Shown one piece after another: positions 56,793-63,896 of a stretch of DNA of 64,000 bases (the stretch's first letter is position 1; every line of letters begins with the position of its first letter). Origin of the DNA: an uncultured Clostridia bacterium (GTDB lineage: Bacteria; Bacillota; Clostridia; Oscillospirales; Acutalibacteraceae); the NCBI GenBank assembly GCA_947585965.1, contig CANPXK010000004.1, forward strand, positions 1 to 64,000, written 5' to 3'. A model generated the notes under the pieces. It saw only the letters and a list, made by a program, of their open reading frames with translations. It was not told the DNA's origin and did not search any database. Made by a program: the position numbers and the translations under genes.

Positions 56793-56842
56793 TATGCACA
56801 ACATACAACGGTTGCAGTTCGCACATACCCATATATTGAGAG
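56793..56842 (+). ncRNA. Diverged copy of the tracr-end/CRISPR-repeat unit, outside the element
   Basis: It aligns without gaps over 50 bases with 59525-59574 (the tracr hairpin arm plus repeat 1): 37 identities, and 12 of 13 differences are transitions. It includes TATGCACAA, then CGGTTGCA, then the TCG and ATTGAGAG positions. It lies on the chromosomal side of the att core. Such a pattern keeps G-U pairing, so RNA structure may be selected, or this is a decayed remnant of an earlier element. Confidence 0.65.
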
Positions 56843-56853
56843 ACGAAGGGCAA

Positions 56854-57900
56854 TCATAATATTGGGCGAAAAAAATCGAGGTGACTGGATTCGAACCAGC
56901 GGCCTCTACGTCCCGACACATAATTATCAAATTTGTTTATACTGTATATCATAGTCTGCTCCCTAAGTTCTGTGTAGATTTTCAGTGTTGTTTGAATATC
57001 AGCATGCCCCATTAATTTACTTGCTGTCATTATGTCGACACCCGAATTATATAACATTGTGGCATATGTATGCCTAAGCATATGAGGTCTAATTTTTTCA
57101 ATAATCTGCGGAGTTTTTTTAGGTGTATATTTTGTATCCAACTTTGAATTACCGAAAATTCTGTTAAGATCAAATATATATGAATTCCAAAGACTTCTCC
57201 ACGAACTTGGGCTTTGCATAGTTCCGTCCCTCTTAGGACAAACAATTAGTGAACTGCTGGTTTGATAGTAAGTGTTAAGATCGTTTAAAATTAAATCCGG
57301 TATGCTTACTGTCCTCGATTTCCCGTTCTTAGTTGACTGTTTGATTTCGAATTTATTTGGTGCTGTTTTAATAGCATTTTTATTTATATTAACGAGTTTA
57401 TTTTTGAAATCAATGTCACTCCATTTTAAAGCAATTAACTCTCCAGCCCTTAAACCACAGAACATCATTAGTAAACAACCACAACGTAATCTATGGGGCA
57501 TATCATAAATCCATTTTTGTTCCTGTTCGTTTAGGGCTCTCACAGTTGTTTTTGGTGCGTTCTTCGGTATTTTTATTTCCATAGCAGGATTTTTTATATA
57601 CCCATCGCAATTCATAATGGCATAGTTAAAAATAGACTTTACTACATTACGTATTTCCTTGAGATATGCCTTGGACATAGGTTTTCCTGTATTTGGATTT
57701 AAGTTTCCCCTCTCGATAATGATATCATCAAGGTTCATAAGTTTGATTTTATTGATAGGCAAATTTCCGATGAATGAATATATATGTGCAAGTTGACTTT
57801 CAATGGTGATTTGTCGACCATATGCTAATCCAATTATATTTCTTTTCTTCCACCTCTCGCCCCATTCACTAAATGTAGAATTTTCGTTTAAAATTTCCAT
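56854..57900 (-). CDS. Tyrosine integrase of the element
   Basis: It inserts and excises the element at tRNA-Pro. With the ATG at 57900 (AAGGAGATTGAATTTT before it) it has 348 residues; a 48-residue extension upstream has no ribosome site. Catalytic residues are complete: Arg in CGLRAGEL, HMLRHTYAT, LMGHAD, and Tyr in LKIYTELR. The last codons run through the tRNA att core (GRWFESSHLD is the T-arm read as protein) and end 22 bases beyond it, so the C-terminus depends on integration state. Confidence 0.92.
   Translation of the reverse strand: MEILNENSTFSEWGERWKKRNIIGLAYGRQITIESQLAHIYSFIGNLPINKIKLMNLDDIIIERGNLNPNTGKPMSKAYLKEIRNVVKSIFNYAIMNCDGYIKNPAMEIKIPKNAPKTTVRALNEQEQKWIYDMPHRLRCGCLLMMFCGLRAGELIALKWSDIDFKNKLVNINKNAIKTAPNKFEIKQSTKNGKSRTVSIPDLILNDLNTYYQTSSSLIVCPKRDGTMQSPSSWRSLWNSYIFDLNRIFGNSKLDTKYTPKKTPQIIEKIRPHMLRHTYATMLYNSGVDIMTASKLMGHADIQTTLKIYTELREQTMIYSINKFDNYVSGRRGRWFESSHLDFFRPIL
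56876..56916 (-). other. att core: 3' end of a tRNA-Pro gene
   Basis: On the minus strand these 41 bases form the anticodon-loop-to-3'-end part of tRNA-Pro (anticodon CGG side): TCGGGACG, then the T-arm GGTTCGAATCC and the acceptor end CACCTCGA, followed by a T-run. The 5' half of the tRNA is absent, so this is the distal att copy. The intact tRNA gene should lie at the other end of the element, past base 64,000. Confidence 0.85.
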
Positions 57901-58036
57901 AAAATTCAATCTCCTTTTCCTGAAAGCCTTTCCGAGATAATTTGGATTGGCTTTTTTATTTGCAGATTGTATTCTACAAAAAAGAAAGAAAATTGTCAAT
58001 AAGCATAAATTATTTTCTGTTATTTCAATATTTTTA

Positions 58037-58066
58037 TTGAACATAGATAATAATTAATATTAAGAT
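58037..58066 (+). promoter_or_regulatory. Possible promoter for the Cas12f-like gene
   Basis: TTGAAC (58037-58042), 18 bases and TAAGAT (58061-58066) lie 24 bases before the TTG start. It is only moderately like consensus. Confidence 0.4.
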
Positions 58067-58090
58067 AGATTAACAAAGGAAGTGACATAA

Positions 58091-59413
58091 TTGATAAAAG
58101 TAGTAAAAATTCCCTTAATTTATGCGGAAGAAAGAAATCAAGAGGATCTTGATTATAAGAAAGTCAATGAGATTTTGTGGCAGCTGCAAAGGCAGACACG
58201 CAGTATAAAAAACAAGGTTATACAGCTTTGCTGGGAATACAGTGGCTTTGCAAGCGACTATAAACAGAAAAATAACGAATATCCAAATGAAAAGGATGTT
58301 ATAGGAATGTCCCTGAGAGGATACACATATAAGGCTGTTTCCGGCAGCGGTGAATATGACCTGTATAGTGTAAATATGTCCGCTACTACAGATAAGGCAT
58401 ATAAAGAGTTCAATAACTCCAAAGGTGAGATGTTTAAAGGAAACCGTTCAATCATCAACTACAATGGTGACCAACCTTTAGAATTATCAAAACAATCAAT
58501 ATACATATTCAGCTCGGATGAGGAGTACAAGAACTTTTATATAAATATCAAACTTTTTAATAGAAAAGCTAAAGAAAAGTTTAATTTATCGGAACTGCAC
58601 TTGTGCTTTAAGGCTTTTGTCAAGGATAAGTCCACACGCTGTATATTGGAGCGATGTATTGCCGGTGAATATGCAATAGCCGGAAGTCTGATGAAGTATA
58701 ACAGGAATAAGAAAATGTGGCAGCTGAACCTCGTCTATGATTTTCCGGCTTCAAAGATTAGTAAAAACGGCAAAAAAATATTTCTTGAAGGTGATAAGAT
58801 ACTCGGAGTATTCCTTGATTACACACACCCGATATGTGCATCTGTTTACGGTGACAGTAACAGCTTCATCGTTGATGGTGATGAAATAGAAAATTTCCGA
58901 AGAAAGACAGAGCAGCGTAGAAGATCCCTACTCCGACAAGCTAAATACTGTGGTGACGGCAGAATAGGTCACGGTATAAAAACAAGAAACCGTCCTGCAT
59001 ATAAAATTGAAGACAAAATCGCACGATTTCGTGATACCTGCAATCATAAATACAGTAGGGCATTAGTCGAATATGCTGTTAAAAATAATTGTTCTGTCAT
59101 ACAGATGGAAAATCTGACCGGTGTATCAACAGATAATAAATTCCTTAAGAACTGGAGTTATTACGACTTACAGACTAAAATAGAACAGAAAGCAAACGAA
59201 TACGGTATAACCGTAAAATATTTAAAACCGACTTATCTGACAAGACGGTGCAGCTCTTGCGGCACTATTGACAAAGAACAGGAATTGACGGAATATTTCA
59301 TATGTCCTGATTGCGGAAAGAAAATGACTGCATTTTATAATGCAAGTCAAAATATTGCTATCGCAAAAATAGATGAGATTATAAAAAAATCTTTGGAAAA
59401 GTCTGAAAATTAA
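58091..59413 (+). CDS. Cas12f1-like RNA-guided protein, RuvC active site disrupted
   Basis: This 440-residue protein starts with TTG after AAAGGAAG. It matches Cas12f1 (type V-F) along its length: LWQLQRQTRSIKNK and SGFASDYK at the N-terminus, ENFRRKTEQRR in the middle, and a zinc ribbon with C387, C390, C405 and C408. Cas12f uses RuvC D-E-D to cut DNA. Here RuvC-I reads GVFLD, with F241 at the Asp position (GIDLG in active enzymes), and RuvC-III reads AFYNA, with F415 for Asp. Only E340 (QMENL) remains. It should bind but not cut. TnpB is a less likely identity. Confidence 0.88.
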   Translation: MIKVVKIPLIYAEERNQEDLDYKKVNEILWQLQRQTRSIKNKVIQLCWEYSGFASDYKQKNNEYPNEKDVIGMSLRGYTYKAVSGSGEYDLYSVNMSATTDKAYKEFNNSKGEMFKGNRSIINYNGDQPLELSKQSIYIFSSDEEYKNFYINIKLFNRKAKEKFNLSELHLCFKAFVKDKSTRCILERCIAGEYAIAGSLMKYNRNKKMWQLNLVYDFPASKISKNGKKIFLEGDKILGVFLDYTHPICASVYGDSNSFIVDGDEIENFRRKTEQRRRSLLRQAKYCGDGRIGHGIKTRNRPAYKIEDKIARFRDTCNHKYSRALVEYAVKNNCSVIQMENLTGVSTDNKFLKNWSYYDLQTKIEQKANEYGITVKYLKPTYLTRRCSSCGTIDKEQELTEYFICPDCGKKMTAFYNASQNIAIAKIDEIIKKSLEKSEN

Positions 59414-59420
59414 ATTAATT

Positions 59421-59574
59421 ATGGGGCGACTCGGCGTCCAAAAATCGAGATCAGTATGAGTAATTCCCTTCCTGAAGGGTTTCAGATACACTCGGTGAGG
59501 TATAAACTGCATACACTCAAGCCGTATGCACAATATGTAGCGGTTGCAACTCGTATATGTCTATATGTTGCGAG
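59421..59574 (+). ncRNA. Predicted tracrRNA of the Cas12f-like system
   Basis: This lies between the effector gene and the repeats, as in Cas12f loci. Predicted stems are GGGCG/CGTCC (59424-59439), the nexus TCGAG/CTCGG (59445-59449 with 59491-59495) around CCCTT/AAGGG (59466-59479), and GCATAC/GTATGC (59509-59529). The nexus followed by GTGAGGT resembles the GCCGAGAA...CTCGGTAAGGT core of known Cas12f1 scaffolds. Repeat 1 at its 3' end can pair fully with minus-strand repeat transcripts, so it may be the anti-repeat. Confidence 0.7.
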
Positions 59575-59836
59575 AAGAGCAAGTTGTTTGTAAGTTGTTT
59601 TGCTCTTACGTTGCAACTCGTATATGTCTATATGTTGCGAGATAATGGAGGCGAAGACTAAATGGCTGTTTATCGATTGCAACTCGCATATGTCTATATG
59701 TTGCGAGGTTTAATAGTATCTTGTGAGATAAGCATTAACCGTTGCAACTCGTATATGCTATATGTTGCGAGGAGATAAACGAAAGACCGATACCGGTAAA
59801 ACTGGTTGCAACTCGTATATGTCTATATATTGCGAG
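59543..59836. CRISPR. Short CRISPR array, five near-intact repeats, four spacers
   Basis: Repeats of 32 bases (31 in the fourth) begin GTTGCAACTCG and end TATGTTGCGAG, at 59543, 59610, 59676, 59741 and 59805. Variants: A for G at base 1 and C for T at base 12 in repeat 3, one deletion in repeat 4, A for G in repeat 5. Spacers are 35, 34, 33 and 33 bases. GTTGCAAC is self-complementary. No cas1/cas2 is near. On the minus strand the repeats end in TTGCAAC, like known Cas12f1 repeats; co-directional transcription with the effector is also possible. Confidence 0.88.
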
Positions 59837-59913
59837 CTGTAATAATATATAAATATACCTATATATTGCAAGCAAGACACGATACAATCTGTTATAAGTT
59901 GCAATTCGTATAA
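59837..59913. repeat. Degenerate repeats at the right end of the array
   Basis: 59841-59872 matches the 3' half of the repeat (TATATTGCAAG end) with no full spacer before it. 59898-59912 matches only the 5' half (GTTGCAATTCGTATA). They may be decayed terminal repeats, or a leader: on the minus strand TTGCTT, 17 bases, TTATAT lie here and could drive the array leftward. Confidence 0.6.
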
Positions 59914-59920
59914 TAAATAA

Positions 59921-59947
59921 CCGTCTGTAATGAGCAGGCGGTTTTTA
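59921..59947 (+). terminator. Intrinsic terminator after the array
   Basis: CCGTCTG (59921-59927) pairs with CAGGCGG (59935-59941), followed by TTTTT. It would stop rightward transcripts of tracr or array before parA. Confidence 0.8.
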
Positions 59948-59985
59948 TTTATAAAAATTTAATTTCAAGTAAGGAGAAGACAATT

Positions 59986-60780
59986 ATGAAAAAAGCAAAA
60001 ATCATTGCCGTTGCCAATCAAAAAGGCGGCGTAGCAAAAACAACGACCGTAATTAATATCGGTGCAGGACTTGCACTAAAAGACAAAAAGGTGCTGCTCG
60101 TTGACACGGACAATCAGTCCCACCTCTCCCGTTTTTTGGGCTACGATGGTACGGACGGCAATCCCACAATTTCAGAACTGATTTTTCAGACTGTATCAAA
60201 GGTTAAGAAGCCTGTGTCAGAAGCTATCCGTAAGTCTGAGCTTGGTGTTGATTATATCCCGTCTAACTTTATGTTGGCAGGAATTATCTCCATTCTCGGC
60301 ACAGACAGCGATAGTACGGGAGTATTCAGCCGTCTTTTCTCTGACGGTACTTTCGATAAATATGATTATATCATTATCGACTGTCCCCCAACACTTGATC
60401 TGCTCGTTTCCAATGCCCTTAAAGCCTGTGACAAGGTGCTTATCCCTGTGCAGTCTGACTATTGGGCTTATGAGGGTGTGGATCAGCTGCTTGCTACACT
60501 GCAAAGAGTTAAGCAAACAAATGACATTAAGCCTTATGTACTCGGAATGCTCGTTACAATGTTCAACAAGCGTACAAATTCGGCAAAGGCAATTATGGAA
60601 GCAATGAATGAAAGCTATGGCAGCTTTGTCTTTGAAAATGCGATTGCTTTTCGTGATGAAGTCAAAGTTGCTACTATTGAACACAAAAGCCTTGTCGGCA
60701 AAAAGAGCAGTGTAACAGGACAGCAGTATATGGCTGTTGTTGACGAGATCATCGGTAAGGAGGGACAGGTAAATGGCTAA
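59986..60780 (+). CDS. parA: ParA-family partition ATPase
   Basis: This 264-residue ParA/Soj-type ATPase moves or retains element DNA at division. The deviant Walker A is KGGVAKTT (residues 13-20), Walker A' is VDTDNQ and Walker B IIDCPPTLDLL. There is no N-terminal helix-turn-helix, so it is the short (Ib/Soj-like) type. The start has AAGGAGAAGA. It overlaps parB by 8 bases. Partition genes are common in integrative elements that exist part-time as circles. Confidence 0.93.
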   Translation: MKKAKIIAVANQKGGVAKTTTVINIGAGLALKDKKVLLVDTDNQSHLSRFLGYDGTDGNPTISELIFQTVSKVKKPVSEAIRKSELGVDYIPSNFMLAGIISILGTDSDSTGVFSRLFSDGTFDKYDYIIIDCPPTLDLLVSNALKACDKVLIPVQSDYWAYEGVDQLLATLQRVKQTNDIKPYVLGMLVTMFNKRTNSAKAIMEAMNESYGSFVFENAIAFRDEVKVATIEHKSLVGKKSSVTGQQYMAVVDEIIGKEGQVNG

Positions 60781-62218
60781 AAAATTGAGTATTCCTAAAC
60801 AGCAGTTTCCTACAAGCGTTGCGGACGCTTATAGTAATTTGCTCGGAGTAAAGTCTGATAATCAGTATGTAAATATTTCTCTTTCTCTGCTCGATGAGAT
60901 AGAAGATCAGCCATTCCCGATAAATGAGGATAAGGTTGCTCAGATTGCCGACAGTATTGAAGCAGTCGGGGTTATAGAACCGCTTATAGTTGTCAAGAAC
61001 GGAGAAAGATATCATATCCTTTCGGGACGGCACCGTTTCCGAGCCTGCCGTCAGCTCGGCAAGGAGGAAGTACCGTGCTTTGTCAGAGAAATGAATATAA
61101 CTGATCCGGAAGCCCGCTATATTCTGCTTGCAACCAACACCGACCGAAACAATGAATATACACCTACGGTTTATGCCCGTGCTTATTCGGAACAGCTTGA
61201 GCTTTTGAGGAAACTCGGCAGGAAGTCAACTGTATCGGCAATAGCCGAGCAGAATGGTATGAGCCGCAAGCAGATATATCGTTATATCCGACTTACAAAC
61301 CTCATACCGGATATTCAAAAATTGGTTGATAAAGGTGCAATCAGTATAGAAGCAGCCGTCGAACTTTCTTTTCTGTCAGAAAAGAAGCAGCTTGCTTTTT
61401 TTGATTACATTAACAGCATTGGTATGGATGATAGTGCTATTTCAAAGCACTTTAAAGTGTATGTAACAAAAAATATACATACAATTGCTGATGCGTTGAG
61501 TGACGAAGAATTTGGTAAAAACATTGATATGATTGTGTTCGGTAAGTCCGCGGTATCGGATGAAAAGGAGCAAAAAGACGAAAACTCAGATACAAGTGAA
61601 ATATCAGGAATTGTATCTGAATCTCCCGAAAATATATCTCAACCGGATGCCAAAATCCCGACAGAGAAGAAAAAGAAAACCGAACGCAGCAAAACACCAA
61701 CACCGGAAGATACCGGGGAACAGGGACTTAAAGTCCCGGATTTACAGACCGATAGCGAAGAATTGGCATTGCCGGAAGAGTTGGAAGAGGAAGAAGCAGA
61801 AGAAACATTTGTGGAAAATCTGAAATGGGCAGACGAAGAACACGAGTATTACTATTCTTTGTTCTGTAGCCGCATGGAATACTTGGATGAGTACCATAGG
61901 GCGGTTGCGTATCTTCTTGCATTGGACGAAAACATCAGAAATCACGTTTCGGACGTGTTTGATTTTGATAGAGATGTCATAATTCTTGAAGGTATTGATA
62001 TGGCATGGCAGACCGGCACAAGTAAGAAAGTAACACGGTTAGCATTTAACCTATGGGACGGCTGCTGCTCAGACGGTGAAAAATACATATCCGGGGAGGG
62101 CTATGAATTAGAACTGCCGAGTGCGTATTACACTCCAAGTTCTATTTTCTGTTGCAATTATGCACCATACTTTTGGGAGGCAATTAAGCTCCGTTACCCA
62201 TGTTACATAGATGATTAA
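60773..62218 (+). CDS. parB: ParB-like protein fused to a DUF6075-like domain
   Basis: The 481-residue protein has a ParB/Spo0J N-terminus. It has the CTP-binding region (INEDKVAQIADSIEAVGVIEPL, GRHRFRACRQLG, about residues 40-90), the TNTDRNN patch, and a helix-turn-helix (SAIAEQNGMSRKQIYRYI, about 158-175). A ~75-residue acidic linker follows. The C-terminal ~130 residues (HRAVAYLLALDENIR...TGTSKKVTRLAFNLW) match DUF6075, which is usually a separate small protein of mobile elements. The fusion is unusual. Confidence 0.85.
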   Translation: MAKKLSIPKQQFPTSVADAYSNLLGVKSDNQYVNISLSLLDEIEDQPFPINEDKVAQIADSIEAVGVIEPLIVVKNGERYHILSGRHRFRACRQLGKEEVPCFVREMNITDPEARYILLATNTDRNNEYTPTVYARAYSEQLELLRKLGRKSTVSAIAEQNGMSRKQIYRYIRLTNLIPDIQKLVDKGAISIEAAVELSFLSEKKQLAFFDYINSIGMDDSAISKHFKVYVTKNIHTIADALSDEEFGKNIDMIVFGKSAVSDEKEQKDENSDTSEISGIVSESPENISQPDAKIPTEKKKKTERSKTPTPEDTGEQGLKVPDLQTDSEELALPEELEEEEAEETFVENLKWADEEHEYYYSLFCSRMEYLDEYHRAVAYLLALDENIRNHVSDVFDFDRDVIILEGIDMAWQTGTSKKVTRLAFNLWDGCCSDGEKYISGEGYELELPSAYYTPSSIFCCNYAPYFWEAIKLRYPCYIDD

Positions 62219-62241
62219 GAGTAAAAGGTGGATGTGACTTT

Positions 62242-62436
62242 ATGGGAGAAAAACAGAAGATAACGGTTAATAAGGATGAATTTGCTTTAATTGCTGCAAA
62301 AGCAATTAAAGAAACTGCTGAAATGATTTGCGGTTTTGATAGAAAAATATACATCTCTGTGTCGGCATTGACCATTGAAAAAATGTGGGATATGCTGATC
62401 GAGATGTCCCATATGAATGGGAGCGGTGATGTATAA
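62242..62436 (+). CDS. Small hypothetical protein of the element
   Basis: A 64-residue acidic, helical protein starting after AAAGGTGGATG, with one Cys and no membrane segment. Its stop overlaps the start of the next gene by one base (TAATG), so it is translated in the parAB operon. Not recognised. Confidence 0.5.
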   Translation: MGEKQKITVNKDEFALIAAKAIKETAEMICGFDRKIYISVSALTIEKMWDMLIEMSHMNGSGDV

Positions 62437-62837
62437 TGGTTGATTGGAAAGAGGTTGAAGTTAAAATAATGGACTGCCAACTTCCTGTTGAGCTTCGGAT
62501 AGATGAGTACGATGTTACACTTATTCGTACCCGAGAAAAAAACAGTCTTTATACCGTCATATTCATTAACGGAAAAATTAACTTTGAATGGTGTACCGAG
62601 GACTGTGATATACGAAAGAGGTTCATGTGTCCTCAAAAAAAATGCCTGCTATCGCAAAAGGAGCTGTCCGGAATAAGAAGCAAGAAGAAAAGGCAGGAAG
62701 TCAAAGAGCGGGCTACCTACACATACTATACCCCATATTGGTCGTCTTTCAGCCGACTGAGGAAACATCTGATTGAGAATAACAAAAGCATAGAAATGAA
62801 GAAAAACGAAGAGGAAGAACAGGATGAATATCATTGA
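62436..62837 (+). CDS. Hypothetical protein with basic C-terminal half
   Basis: This 133-residue protein has a beta-rich N-terminus (VELRIDEYDVTLIRTREKN), a pair of Cys around residues 53-72 and a basic helical end (SRLRKHLIENNKSIEMKK). Similar short proteins occur in clostridial integrative elements, without known function. It overlaps the next gene by 14 bases. Confidence 0.5.
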   Translation: MVDWKEVEVKIMDCQLPVELRIDEYDVTLIRTREKNSLYTVIFINGKINFEWCTEDCDIRKRFMCPQKKCLLSQKELSGIRSKKKRQEVKERATYTYYTPYWSSFSRLRKHLIENNKSIEMKKNEEEEQDEYH

Positions 62838-63180
62838 ATTTTTAACCAATTACCCCTGTCTTATAATCTCGTTTGTACTTCAGATAATTGTCATACCAAT
62901 AATACTATCGAAGGCAGCGGCAGAATTAGAAATAATCGACACATTGCTTGGAATGATATTGGCAGGGTTATTCAGTATTATCTCATCTATTGATGTAGGA
63001 ACATCCGCACTGATAATATTTGTTGTACCTTCATTTATGCTTTTTGTGGGTGCATTTATGCAAATAGATGATTTTTATTTTAAAAAAACAACTAAAATTC
63101 GAATATGTATGTATTTTTGGGTGTTTGCAGGTGTTTTGATTGGATACGCAACGGTTATTTTGATTCTTTTAGGAGGATGA
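62824..63180 (+). CDS. Small multi-helix membrane protein
   Basis: At 118 residues it is almost wholly hydrophobic, with about four membrane helices. The ATG lies in the end of the preceding gene after GAGGAAGAACAGG. No family recognised. Next gene follows after 1 base. Confidence 0.5.
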   Translation: MNIIEFLTNYPCLIISFVLQIIVIPIILSKAAAELEIIDTLLGMILAGLFSIISSIDVGTSALIIFVVPSFMLFVGAFMQIDDFYFKKTTKIRICMYFWVFAGVLIGYATVILILLGG

Positions 63181-63181
63181 A

Positions 63182-63568
63182 ATGTGGGACTTTATTTTAG
63201 TTATATTCATAGTGATTTACACTATGCTGATAATAACTTTCAAAGCTATAAACAAAAAAATAGCAAGGAATAAGGTAGAAATGATATTAAATTTTCTCCG
63301 GCAAGAATATCATACATTTGCTGAATTAAGGGATGAATTGCCCAAACTATCCACACCCTCATTAACGTATTTAAAATTATTTGATATTAATTTTAACCTA
63401 TCAGATGTACATGATACAACAAAAATAACTATAACGTTGTATTATTCGCAAAAAGAAATCCGAAAAAAGTTAATTTATGTATTGTTGAATGATCCTATAA
63501 ACAAATATGTAATAGGCAGTATTAGTATGGAATCCCAATACGAATCATACAATAACCTGTATAATTAA
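63182..63568 (+). CDS. Membrane-anchored hypothetical protein
   Basis: The protein has 128 residues: one N-terminal helix (DFILVIFIVIYTMLIITF), then a soluble domain with several beta-strand-like segments. The start follows AGGAGGATGAA. It is probably co-translated with the previous membrane protein. Not recognised. Confidence 0.5.
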   Translation: MWDFILVIFIVIYTMLIITFKAINKKIARNKVEMILNFLRQEYHTFAELRDELPKLSTPSLTYLKLFDINFNLSDVHDTTKITITLYYSQKEIRKKLIYVLLNDPINKYVIGSISMESQYESYNNLYN

Positions 63569-63620
63569 AAAATCTGTACTTTAAATCTAAAGAAAAGTAA
63601 TATATAATGGAGGAAGAGCT

Positions 63621-63896
63621 ATGAAAATAACATCAATAGCGATAACAAAAACCGAGGGCAACAAAAGGCAGATAGCCGATGTATCAATCGTAATTGACTA
63701 CTGCCTTCTCATCGGCAACATCAGGCTTATTGACAACGGAAAGAAAAGGTTTGTAGAGTTTTCAAAAACAATACGCAGGCATTCCGGCAATGAGTCCTCT
63801 GATGTAATCCCGCTTACTCCGAAAACACGTTCATATATTGAGCAGGAGGTTATAAAGGAATATGACCGGCTTGAAAGGGGTGAGAGTGTTATATGA
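63621..63896 (+). CDS. SpoVG-like protein of the element
   Basis: This 91-residue protein follows the SpoVG pattern: MKITSIAITK at the start, VSIVIDYCLLIGNIRLID in the middle, then PLTPKTRSYIEQEVIKEY with the conserved R/K-x-x-I-E and E-Y end. SpoVG is a small DNA/RNA-binding regulator, and element-encoded copies are common in Firmicutes conjugative elements. AGGAAGAGCT precedes the ATG. It overlaps the next gene by 4 bases (ATGA). Confidence 0.75.
   Translation: MKITSIAITKTEGNKRQIADVSIVIDYCLLIGNIRLIDNGKKRFVEFSKTIRRHSGNESSDVIPLTPKTRSYIEQEVIKEYDRLERGESVI

Noticed and set aside
56876-56916. Complete tRNA gene
   Set aside because: Only the 3' half is present; the 5' acceptor and D-arm are missing, so it is an att remnant.
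58091-59413. IS605-type TnpB transposase-associated nuclease
   Set aside because: The N-terminal half and overall sequence follow Cas12f1, no TnpA or IS end is visible, and a repeat-spacer array with tracr-like RNA follows directly.
59898-59912. A sixth functional repeat
   Set aside because: Only the 5' half matches; spacing to the preceding repeat copy is wrong.
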